Below the pieces are notes generated by a model, which was given only the letters and a program-made list of their open reading frames with translations, made no database searches and had not been told where the DNA came from. Positions 22,394 to 34,100 of a DNA stretch of 64,000 nt are shown here, in pieces; positions within the stretch are counted from its first letter, which is position 1, and each line of letters begins with the position of its first letter. Source of the DNA: Eutreptiella sp. 'Long Island Sound 2002'. Taxonomy: Eukaryota; Euglenozoa; Euglenophyceae; Eutreptiales; Eutreptiaceae. Position numbers and translations under genes: made by a program. Location of the stretch: positions 682,001 through 746,000 of the forward strand of contig OZ038385.1 of assembly GCA_964036045.1 (NCBI GenBank), read 5' to 3'.

Positions 22394-25384
22394 TGACGCG
22401 TTTCCGTGGGGGGCCTGGCCACGGGACGCTGCGGTGACACGCACAAGCAAGCAGGCAGGCAAAGCACTGCGCTCAACGGGGCATCAATACGCTCGTGTCA
22501 TGTGACAAAGCGTTTCAGGATCCTTGCCACCCTGAAACAAGGGAACGAAAGTATGTACAGCAACACATCAGGATATGTACACCTGGGGTTAAGACTGGAC
22601 TGGGGTAAGGGCATCACAGGACAATAGACACTCAGTCCTAACTCGTATCCCAATCCCAGGTCCGACCCTCTCAGTGGCTGGTGGGGGCGGGGGCTCAAAC
22701 ACAACCCATACCCTGCTCAGTCCGGACCCTGAAACCCTGCCGAAAGGGGAGGTGTCCCGCCCAGCCACGGGCGAGTTCCTGGCAACCAAGGGGCTCCAAG
22801 GCCAACCCACCGTAGCTCCCCATGCTCCCCTAACAGCAGGTCCGAACTCCTCTCTGGGTCAGAGATATGGCCCCGCCATTATCCCCTAGGAGTTGGTAGC
22901 TGAAAATGGGCTGTTTCAGCCCATACTGATATTAGCTCAAAAATCTCCAAAATTGACCCCTCGTCCGGACCCGCCAGAGGTAGGGACGAGGCAACTGACC
23001 CTATGCCCTTCGAATACGAACTGCCTGGAACCATCACCCAACCTGGTTCTCTCTGAGGTCCAGGCATCAGGGCACCACGGGTTCGTCAAGAGGGGTCATG
23101 ATGCCAAAATCACCAAAATTGGCATCATTCTCACGCGTGGCTCGCCGAGCCAGGGCAAGGCCAATAGCTCAAAGGGTAGGAGACAGGATCTAAGGCTTCC
23201 ATCTGAGTGTACAACTTGGAATCAGGTCTGGACTCTCCATGGGCATAGAAATATGGGGCCGCCAATTGACCACACGGGAGGGTGAAATTGGGGTCCCAAA
23301 AGGGGGTCATTTTGGCTGCCGAAATGAGCAAAAATTCGGGGGTGCTCTCAATAGTATATCTCCACGCCGGCTTGGAGATCAGATCCGCCATTCCATACAC
23401 CATCCACCGGGAGTCCAATGGAGACTTTCATGCACTTGGCTCTCAAAGATCTTCATGCCAATTGGCGTGGTGACAATCCCAATTGGGTCAACAAATGCCA
23501 AAATGGCAAAATTGTCCACACTCACTTTGGGCTAGCACCCTAACGAAGGTAGCTCCGCTTCGCCCACGTGGTGGGTGAACCATGGGGACCATTATGCATA
23601 TCACCCATGTCATATATGGTCCATTGGTGCATGTGTCCGGCGTGCATGGGTGGGCTCAACATAGTGCACGGCGGGCAGAAAAAGTGTAAAATTGCTCAAA
23701 ATGGCCGAAAATGCGCACACTCATGGTTGGGGGAAATGAGGCACATGCCCGACTTGGACCGGAGTGTGCCATAGGATTGGTATCAAGTCATATGTGTCAA
23801 ACATATCTTTTCGGCGTCGCCCAACTCCTCCAGTTTTGGGAATGGCAGGGTTGCCAAGTGAGCCCATGACTTGGGATAGTCCCAAATCGCCAACATGGCG
23901 GCCACGATATGCCAGGCCCAAGAGGAGTTATTCGCCGGGTCCAAGATATGTTGGGTACCGAAGCATGCACCCTCATGACATACTTGGGTCATGATGTCAA
24001 TTGAGCGCAACGTTGAGATACACGGTCGCCACTTGACATCATGACGGGCAAAGAACAGCAATATTGCCGAAAAAACACCCAGAAGTGCCTTGAAAGGCGC
24101 ACAAATATATTATATTATCTTCGGCTTGGATTGAGTAATCAACCAATCCTTCTAAACACAATGACTTGACACCAATGACCTTCGATTCCACATATGTGCT
24201 CCACTTGGGGCGCTTTGAAAGGTTAAGAGCGCTACTTCCCGGGTGGGCACATGAAAATATTGAAAATTGCAAAACACACACCTTGCTCCCAACGCATCGC
24301 TTTGGGATCGCCACACAACCTTCCCTTCACAGAGGTTAGGCTTGCAATTGATAGTGGGGAGTATGAGGAAGGGCCTCGTGCAATATGAGGTCCATTGGCG
24401 GGTTTGGCTTGGAGCGATGGACCCGCCAAATGGGCACGCAACACAACAAAAGGCACATACTCCATATTGCCCAAAAAGGTAGCTCCCCCCACGATATGTC
24501 ATGCCCCTCCAAGGGCATAACTTTGTCTCAATCGCTCATAGGAACTCAAGGAGAGTTCCTATGCAACACCAACACTCGCGCGCTACACTCGAAAGTTATC
24601 TTAACGCACGCAATATCATGGCCAAAGAGTTATAACGCAAACTCTACCCTCTTGACCATGATCCATTACGCTAGCGCGCACGTGTGGAGACGCAAGGCGT
24701 ATAATGCTTCCTAAATTACGTCAGGTGTATTGTGAATACATCCCACGTTTCCTTATTGTCATTCCTCGCAAGCGGCACGAGATATGACCCTCACAAGTGG
24801 CCTCACGAATCAACTTTGTTTTGCCCATATCTCTAAGACAAATGGAGGGCAAGACAAAAGGAAAGTTGATTCGTGCATAGGGAAGCACGTAGGTCCACTC
24901 GAAAGAGGTCAAATCAGGTTCGGGGATGTCGAAGTCGAAAATCCGATTTCGACATCCTGAAAAATTCGGATTAAGGTTGCGAGTGTAAGATGTGAAAATT
25001 GCGGATGCATCAATGCAATTCCTCAAGACTTTAGAGTCTTCGTCACGATTTGCGCTAAAATATCTGTATATAACAGTTAAACTGGCGGTTACGCTAAAGT
25101 CGCGAGCTAACCGCCAGCTGTCAAAACAGTGAATATCAGAACGGAAGCGTAAAAATTGACGGAAACAATATGAAAATAAAACCCTGTTGATTCCTGATAT
25201 TCTGATATATAAATCTCCGCTGGCGGTGCATCGGTTGCCGATGCGGGGCTTTACGGCACGGAACACGCTCCCGCCGGGCTCGCACCGGGCGTCAACGGGC
25301 GTCTTCCCTTCCGTATATGGGGTTAGTGGACCGGAGACCGGTTGTATGCCGTAACCTAGCAATGGGGTTCTGGGTACCGCTTCA
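22394..25384 (-). repeat. Alpha LTR A (terminal 3' LTR of the tandem array)
   Basis: This 2991-bp LTR reads TGAAGCGG to GCGTCA on the minus strand and is more diverged from B and C than B and C are from each other. Its outer edge abuts Beta pol codons, with the flanking pentamer CTACT (minus). A purine tract AAGGAGGGGGG (25385-25395) precedes its TG. Confidence 0.9.
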
Positions 25385-26688
25385 CCCCCCTCCTTAGAGC
25401 AAACCCTGGGGGGGGCTCGATAACACCCACGCATGGCAGCGGGTACCCAGGACCATTTCCTGACGGGGGGGGGTCTCACTTCAGGCTGCTTCGCAGGTTA
25501 GGCTGCCCAAATCCCACAGTAAGACTGGTACGGTGCTGTAGCTGTTAGTAACTGCAAGTATACTATCAAGTATCAAGTCCCGGGTCCTGGCAGCGATTGT
25601 TGGCATCCAAAGGACCCGTTAACCCATACCAGGCGCACCGGGTGCCGGCTGCTACGGTCACTACCACAGTGGCAGTGGCATACACGGCCAACATAGGCGT
25701 CACACTACGACCGAGGTGGTCCCACAGGTCGAGAGCGACCACAAAGATCCATCAGGCTACCCCAAGCTTCCCAAGGCCCGCCGGCTGGGGGAGAGTCCCC
25801 ACGGGTCCTTCCTCGGGCGCACCATGTCCATATCCACGACGCGAGTCCAGAGTGGTACAGCGGAACGAGCTCCTCCTTAAGGGATCGGGCGTCAAGGCCG
25901 TCTTTTCCCTCGCCCTATTACCACGAAGGCCATACATGAGGGAGTCCTCATGCAGTGTGGGCGGAGGCGTCAACTCCTCAAACCACCAGTTTCCCAGGCA
26001 AACCTTCCCCATCCGACTGCAAGTGCGTCTGCGAGTCGGCAGGCTCACACTGGGACTGACCGTGGCGGACCGCTGGGAGTGTAGTCAGGCAACTGGGCTT
26101 CCCGCCTGGCGCCATCAGGATCTCCACATCACAGCGAATAGGGCACACGGTATCACGGGCACTCAAACAGAAGAATCTGTACTTAGGTACTGGTCTAAGC
26201 TGGAGCCTATGTAGGAACATGTAAACGGCGACTCAGGGCGCCTTCGTAGTCGATTCGCATCCCGTCGGGGGGGAAAGACAGTCCACACTTCAGTGATGGG
26301 CTGACATACAGATGCACATATCCTTGGGAATAGAAAGACGAGCAATAAGCGGGGTAATAGGCGTGTAAACACACTCTGGACAGAGCGCCAAACCACGCCC
26401 TGGTTAGGATAAGGCATGTGCAGGAGGGTGGACAGGAAAACGCCTGCGTTCAGGCCATATATAGTCAGCTGACACACGTCGACTGGTCTGGATTCCGCAA
26501 GTGCCATGGAACCAGACCACACACCAAAAAAATCGCAATGCCGATGACAGCGGCATCCGTTGCGCAACGTCGTATGGGCTTCAAGGCCCCAAGAGCTCAA
26601 AAAGTGTGAAGGTCAGTCGCCCTACCTGGTTTCCCAAGGATTCAGCAGGGGGGGGAGTGACGAATATAAGTTGAAGAGGGGGGCCATC
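25385..26688 (-). mobile_element. Alpha remnant between LTR B and LTR A (3' noncoding segment only)
   Basis: The 1.3-kb segment matches 29637-30990, the 3' noncoding region of Alpha-1, with several indels. It starts directly at the end of LTR B with GGATGGCCCC and has no gag or pol. It looks like an Alpha element reduced to LTR, 3' noncoding region and LTR by an internal deletion. No open frame of interest is seen. Confidence 0.8.
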
Positions 26689-29636
26689 CTGACGCGTTCC
26701 CGTGGGGGGCCGGCCACGGGACGCTGCGGTGACACGCACAGGTCAGCAGGCAGGCAAGGCACTACGCTCACAAGGGCATCAATACGCCTGTGTCATGTGA
26801 CAAAGCGTTTCAGAATCCTTGCCACTCTGCAAAGAGGGAACGAAAGTATGTACAGCAACACATCAGGATATGTACACATGGGGTTAAGACTGGACTGGGG
26901 TAAGGGCATCACAGGATCATAGACACTCAGTCCCAACTCATATCCCAATCCCAGGTCCGACCCTCTCAGTGGCTGATGGGGGCGGGGGCTCAAACACAAC
27001 CCATGCCCTGCTCAGTCCGGACCCTGAAACCCTGCCAATAGGGGGGGTGTCCCGCCCAGCCACAGGCGAGTTTCGTGGAAACCAAGGGGCTCCAAGGCCA
27101 ACCGACAGTGGCTCCCTCTGCTTCCCCAATGGCAGGTCCCAACTCCACTCTGAGCCAGAGATATGGCCCCGCCATTATCACCCAGGAGTTGGTAGCTGAA
27201 AATGGGCTGTTTCAGCCCAAACTGAAATTAACTCAAAAATCCCCAAAATTGACCCCTCGTCCGGACCCGCCAGAGGTAGGGACGAGGCGACTGACCCTGT
27301 GCCCTTCCAGTACGAACCCCCTGGAGCCCTCACCCAACCTGGTTCCCTCTGAGGTCCCGGCATCAGGGCAACACGGATGAGTCATGTGGGGTCATGATGC
27401 CAAAATCACCAAAATTGGCGTCATTCCCACGCGTGGCTCGCCTGGCCAAGGTAAGGCCAATGGCTCACAGGGTAGGAGGCAGGACCTAGGACTTATATCT
27501 GAGTGTACAACTTGGATTTAGGTCCGGGCTCCCTATGGGCTTAGAGAAATGGGGCCGCCAATTGACCACACGGAAGGGGGAAATTGGAGTCCCAAAATGG
27601 GGTCATTTTGGCTGCTTGAAATGAGCCAAAATTCGGTGTGCTCCCAATAGTATATCTCTACGCCGGCTTGGAGATCGGATCCGCCAACCCATACGCGATC
27701 CACCGGGAGTCCAACAGAGACTACCATGCCCTTGGCTCCCAGGGATCTCCATGCTGCTCGGCGTGGTAACGCTCCCAATTGGGTCCACAAATGCAAAAAT
27801 GGCAAAATTGCCCATACTCAATTTGGCCTAGCGCCTCAACGAAGGCGGCTCCGCTTCGCCCACGTAGTATGTGGACCATGGGGACCATTACCCATAACAC
27901 CCATGTCATATATGGTCCATTGGTCCATGCGTCCGGCGTGCACGAAGGTTAGAACATGGGGCACGGCGGGCAGCAAAAGTGGAAAAATGCTCAAAATGGC
28001 CAAAAATCCGCACACTCATGGTTGGGGCAAATGAGGCACATGCCCGACTCGGACCGGAGTGTGCCATAGGATTGGTATCAAGTCATATATGTCCAACATA
28101 TCTTTGGGGCGTCGCCCAACTCCTCCGGTATTGGGAATGGCAGGGTCGCCAAGTGAGCCCATGATTTGGGATAGTCCCAAATCGCCAACATGGCGGCCCC
28201 GGTATGCCAAGCTCAAGAGGAGTTATTCGCCGGGTCCAAGATATGTTGGTGACCGAAGTATGTACCCTCATAACATACTTGGGTCATGATGTCAATTGAG
28301 CGCAACGTTGAGATACACGGTCGCCACTTGACATCATGACGAGCCAAAAATGGCAAAATTGGCACAAAGACACACAAAAGTGCATTGAAAGGTGCACAAT
28401 CATATTATAATATCTTTGGCTTGGTTCGTGCAATCAACTAATCCTTCTAAACACAATGACTTGACACCAATGACCTTCGATCCCACATATGTGCTCCACT
28501 TGGGGCGCCTTGAAGGGTTACGAGCGCTGCTTCCCAAGTGGGCACATGAAAATATGGAAAATTGTAAAACACACACCTTGCTCCCAACGCATCGCTTCGG
28601 GATCACCACACAAGCTTCCCTTCACGAAGGTTAGGCTTGCAATTGACCGTAGGGAGTATGGAGACTGGGCTTGCACAATATGAGGTCCATTGGCGGGTTC
28701 GACTTGGAGCAATGGACCCGCCAAATGGGCACGCAACACAACACATGGCACATACCACATATTGCCCAAAAAGGTAGCTCCCACCACGATATGTCATGCC
28801 CCTCCAAGGGCATAACTTTGTGTCAATCGCTCATAGGAACTCAAGGAGAGTTCCTATGCCACACCAACACTTGCGCGCTACACTCGAAAGTTATCTTAAC
28901 GCACGCAATATCATGGCCAAAGAGTTATAACGCAAACTCTACCCAATTGACCATGATCTATTACACTAGCGCGCACGTGTGGAGACGCAAGGCATATAAT
29001 GCTTCCTAAATTACGTCGGGAGTATTGTAAATACATCCCACGTTTCCTTGTCGTAATTCCTCGCAAGCAACACGAGATATGACCTTCACAAGTGGCCTCA
29101 CGAATCAACTTTGTTTTGCCCATATCTTTAAGACAAATGGAGGGCGGGATAAAAGGGAAGTTGATTCGTGCATACGGAAGCACGTAGGTCCACTCGAAAG
29201 AGGTCAAATCAAGTGCGGGGATGTCGAAGTCGAAAATCCGATTTCGACATCCTGAAAAATTCGGATTAAGGTTGCGAGTATTAATTATGAAAATTGCGGA
29301 AGCATCCATGCAGTTCCTGGCGACTTTGGAGCCTTCGTGACGGATAGCGTTAAAATTTCCATTATAAACAGTTAAACTGGCGGTTACGGTAAAGTCGCGA
29401 ACCAACCGCCAGCAGTCAAAACAGTGAGTATCGGAACGGAAGCGTAAAAATTGACGGAAACAATATGAAAATAAAACCCTGTTGATTCCTGATATTCTGA
29501 TACACAAATCTCCGCTGGCGGTGCATCGGTTGCCGATGCGGGGCTTCACGGCACGGAACACGCCGTGCATGGGGTTAGTGGACCGGAGACCGGTTGTATG
29601 CCGTAACCTGGCTATGGGGTTCTGGGTACCGCTTCA
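26689..29636 (-). repeat. Alpha LTR B (3' LTR of Alpha-1)
   Basis: This 2948-bp LTR reads TGAAGCGG to GCGTCA on the minus strand. It is nearly identical to LTR C (about 3 differences in the first 240 bases). It contains an exact copy of the 11-base segment complementary to the primer-binding site (26802-26812). It also serves as the upstream LTR of the remnant at 25385-26688. Confidence 0.92.
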
Positions 29637-29647
29637 CCCCCCTCCTT
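29637..29647 (-). promoter_or_regulatory. Alpha-1 polypurine tract
   Basis: AAGGAGGGGGG on the minus strand lies immediately before the TG of LTR B. A second purine run, AGAGGAGGA, at 30991-30999 precedes a TG as well (see the LTR-array finding). Confidence 0.75.
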
Positions 29648-31125
29648 AGAGCAAACCCTGGGGGGGCTCGATAACACCCACGCATGGCAGCGGGTACCCA
29701 GGACCACTTCCTGAAGGGGGGGGGGGGTGTCACATCCTTACTCAGTAAGCCACAGTAAGATAGGTATCCCACAGTGGGATAGATATGCTGCTGTAACAGC
29801 TCGTAGCACATGTATAGTATCAAGTATCAAGTCCCGGGTCCTGGCGGCGATTGTTCGGCATCCAAGGGACCCGTTAACCCATACCTAGCGCACCGGGTGC
29901 CGGCTGCTACGGTCACCACCACAGTGGCAGTGGCATACACGGCCAACATAGGCGTCACACGACGGCCGAGGTGGCCCCACAAGTCGAGAGCGACCACAAA
30001 GATCCATCAGGCTACCCCAAGCTTCCCAAGGCCCGCCGACTGGGGAGAGTCCCCACGGGTCCTTCCTCGGGCGCACCATGTCCATATCCATACGACGCGA
30101 GTCCAGAGTGCCATAGTCGAACTCCTTACGAACCCCAAATCGTAAGGGAACTCCTCCTGAAGGGATCGGGCATCAAGGCCGTCTTTTCCCTCGCCCTACT
30201 GCCATGAAGGCCATACATGAGGGAGTCCTCATGCAGTGTGGGCGGAGGCGTCGACTCCTCAAACCACCAGTTTCCCAGGCAGACTGACCGAGGTCAGGAG
30301 CACCGGAGGCCGCCATCCGAATGCAAGTGCGTCTGCAAATCGGTAGGCTCACACTGGGACTGACAGTGGCGGAGCGCTGGGAGTGTAGTCAGGCAACTGG
30401 GCTTCCCGCCTGGCGCCATCAGGATCTCCACACATCACAGCGAATAGGGCAACACGGTATCACGGGCACTCAAACAGTAGAATCTGTAATCAAGTACTGG
30501 TCCAGGCTGGACCAGGTTGTAAGGATATGTACACGGCGACTGAAGGCGCCTCTGTATCCCGATTCGTGGTGAAAAACAGTCCATCTCTCAGCGATGGGCT
30601 GATGACACTTAACATACAGATGCACATATCCTGGAGGGCAGAAAAACAAGCAACAATTTGGGTAAAAAGGCGTGTAAACACACTCAGAACAGAGTGCCAA
30701 ACCACGCCACGGTCAGGATAAGGCAAATGCAGGAGGATGGACAGGATAACGCCTGAGTTCAGGCATATATAGTCTCGAGACACACGTCGACTGGTCTGGA
30801 TTCCGCAAATGCCATGGAACCAGACCACACACCAAAAAAATCGCAATGCCGATGACAGCGGCATCCGTTGCGCAACGTCGTATGGGCTTCAAGGCCCCAA
30901 GAGCTCAGAATTATGAAGGTCAGTCGCCCTACCTGGTTTCCCAAGGATTCAGCAGGGGGGGGAGTGACGAACAAAAGAAGAGAGGGGCCATCCTCCTCTG
31001 GATTCAGCAGGGGGGGGCATATGGCCACTCTGTCACCGAAAGATGGAAGAGAGCAAGCAAGTAAGGGACGATTCGTCGGCCTCACAAGCGCTCATAACAC
31101 ATCAGGGGAGAGCTCAGGGCGCTGA
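29648..31125 (-). other. Alpha-1 3' noncoding region
   Basis: About 1.5 kb lies between the pol stop and the polypurine tract. It is shared with 25385-26688 but largely deleted from Alpha-2. It contains a conserved inverted repeat (30792-30804 with 30816-30827) and repeated CAGCAGGGGGGG blocks. No gene is seen. Confidence 0.65.
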
Positions 31126-34100
31126 TCAGGCACCCCTGGCTGCAATCGCCCGGGTGAGTGCTGCCAAGTCCGAAACGTGGATCTTGGTCTTGTGCTTGCG
31201 GATGTACTCCATGAAGGGAGTATTGACCCGCGGCACAAACGAGGAGACGGGTTCCCAGGTGTCGTGGGACGGCCCATAGCCTCGCCAACGAACCTTGAAC
31301 TCCAGACCTCCGGGTGCCGAGGCCTTCGGACGCTGAGCCAGGATCTTCTCGACAGTGTAGTCGTCCTGCTCAGCATAGTCGTCGTCCGAATCGGCCTCAT
31401 GTTTGGCGTAGTCCAGGGACACATGTCGGCCACGGAGGTCGGGTTCCCGCACACAGAGTTGACTCTCGTGGCGCTCCCGGAACTGTCCGTGACCCACCTT
31501 GATGCGGTAGGTGTCCTCACCAATCCTGCGGACCACCTCGCCGGGTGTGAACCAGGTCTTGGTGCGGTGGGTGCCCATGGGGCGGGGTCTGATCACCCAC
31601 ACCGGGTCTCCCACCCTGAACTTCTGCGCTGTCGAGCTCGGGGCGGACTTCTGACGCTCAGCATGCTCCTTCTCAAGCTGCTGGCGGATGTCCTGCGCCG
31701 TTTGCTCTTGCCGCGCGAAGAACTCCTTGGCATCCATGGCCATGCCATCACCAGACAAGGGAAGTCCCCTACCCAGGGGGTCCCTGCCGAAGAGAATCTG
31801 GTGAGGGGACAAACCGCCCGGAGTGGGGGTGTCATGATGGGCCTTCAGAGCAGGCCACATCTCCTCGAACCAGTTCCGACGTGGATTGGTGATGTGGATC
31901 TTGCGCAGCTTCTCGAACAGCTGCCGTCCAGCCACCTCAGCACGGCCGTTAGACCGGCTGAGATAGGCCACGCTCTTGGCATGACGTATCCCCATGAGGG
32001 AACACATAGCCTTGAACCAGCCACCAGTAAACTGGGGCCCTCGGTCACTGCAAATGGTGCGGGGGATGTCAAAGACGGTCAGCCAATGACGAATCATCAT
32101 GACTGCCACCTCCTTGGCAAGCAACCCCTTTTTGCGTGCCGGAACGGCTACAACGTAGCCGCTGTGGCGGTCCACACAGAGAACCACACAGTCAAAGGTC
32201 TCCTTGCCAATGTGCACTTCGGGCATGGAGAAGACGTCCATGGCCACGCTCTCCATGGGCTGGTCAGGAACCGGGGTCCATTGGGGTTCCCCCTTGACGT
32301 TCCGGTTATCGGGATTGCAGGCCTGACAGACCGAACAACCCTTCCTGATCTTCTTGATGGCGGTGTAGAGAACGATATGGTCGATCTCGAACCGACGCTG
32401 CATGTCAAGAGCTTGCTTCTTGACCCCTGGGTGCAGCATGTGGTGGTGCCAAGCTTCACACAGCTCGAGCACCCGGGACTCCGGGACTGGCAGCTTACCA
32501 TTCCGGTAGAGCTTGCCATCTTCCTCGGTCAGCCCCTTTGGCCACTTCTGCCCGTCGTCAGGGTCGGTCACAGCCCTATACTCGGCCGCAAAGGCCTCAG
32601 AACTGGCGTAGTCGTCGGTCCAGTCGTCCTGGAGGCAAGACTCCGGGAAGAGGTGCTTGTCGGACTCGGTTCCCACAGGGGGCGCCGGACCGGGCCTTCC
32701 GCCCGCGGCACCCACAGGGGCGAGTACACTGACCGTTCTGCTCACCCTCGAAGCGAGGGGGGCATCTGCGGCCATGACGACGAAGCATTTGGCACCCTCC
32801 TCCTCCATCAGGCGCTCCATTTCAATGATCCTCTTGGCTTCAGCGGTCTCAGCCTCATCGCCATGGGCAGAGATATCCTGCATGCCCTTGCTGGCGGGAT
32901 AGGCCCACCTACTGAGACAGTCCGCCACGGTGTTATCCTTTCCAGGAACATAAACAACCGTAAGGTCGAACTTGGCCAAGGTCTCGTGCCATCTTGCCCG
33001 TCGGGAGGCGGGACCCGAGGGGGTGTCCACGTGCTCCTTGTGCCACGACTGCAGACTCTGATGGTCGGTGCAGACGGTGACGGGATGGAGGGCTATGTAC
33101 CCAGCCCATTTCCTGAGAGCCATGACGATGGCATACGCCTCCTTTTCACGGGGCGTCCACGTTCGTCTCTGGCCCTCCGCCAGGACTCGGCTCCAGAAGG
33201 CCACGGGCACGTGCCTCCCGTCGTCAAGCACTTGCTCCAACACAGCGCCAATGGCGTAGTCGGAAGCGTCGGTGCGCAGGACGAACCCTCGGTCGGGATC
33301 CACGAGGTGCAGACCCACTGCGGATAGCAGCGCCTGCTTCATCCCCTCAAAGGCACGGTCGGACTCTTCAGTCCAGACCAGAGCCTTCTTGGACCCCTTC
33401 TTGGTCTGCTCTCGGTTGCCCTTGAGCATGGTCGTCATGGGGGCTGCATACTCGGCATACATCTTGATATACCCCGAGTAGTAGTTGCAGAACCCCAGAT
33501 ACGCCCGTAGCTCAGAGACCGTCTTGGGCTTTTCCCAGTGCTCAATCGCAGCCACCTTGCCAGGTATGGGCTTTCGCTGCCCGTTCCCAACTACGTGGCC
33601 AGCGAAGACCACCTCGCTTACCGCAATGGTGGCCTTGTCACTGCTGCCCGTGAGTTTGTGCCGAACCAGAAGGTCCAGCACTCGAGTGACGTCCCTCTCG
33701 TGTGCCTCCAGGAGCTCCTCGTAGCTCATGCTGGGGTCCCCGGACGCGATGATCACGTCGTCCACGAAGGGGTCCGCACAGTCGCGCACCGGCTCAAGCA
33801 GGTTCTCCAGCATCCGCTGAAAAGCCGCATTGCCGTTGGTAACGCCCATAGGCATCACCTTCCACTGGAGAGGTCCAAGTGGGGTGCTCATGGCTGTGCA
33901 GGCACGGGACTCCTCGGCGAGAGGCATCTGATGATAACCATGTTTCAGGTCAATCACCGTGAAGATCCTCCGCCGGTGTTGTTTTTGCAGCATATCCTCA
34001 ATGAGGGGCAGCGTATAGCTGTCGTGCTGCGTTTGGGCGTTCAGGCCGCGGTAGTCGGCCACGAGCCGCCACTCACCGGCAACCTTCTTGGGGACGACGA

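Noticed and set aside
31177-33327. 716-residue open frame on the + strand over Alpha pol
   Set aside because: It is antisense to an intact, motif-rich pol frame and repeats in the same way over Alpha-2 (61956-63410). It is a codon-bias shadow.
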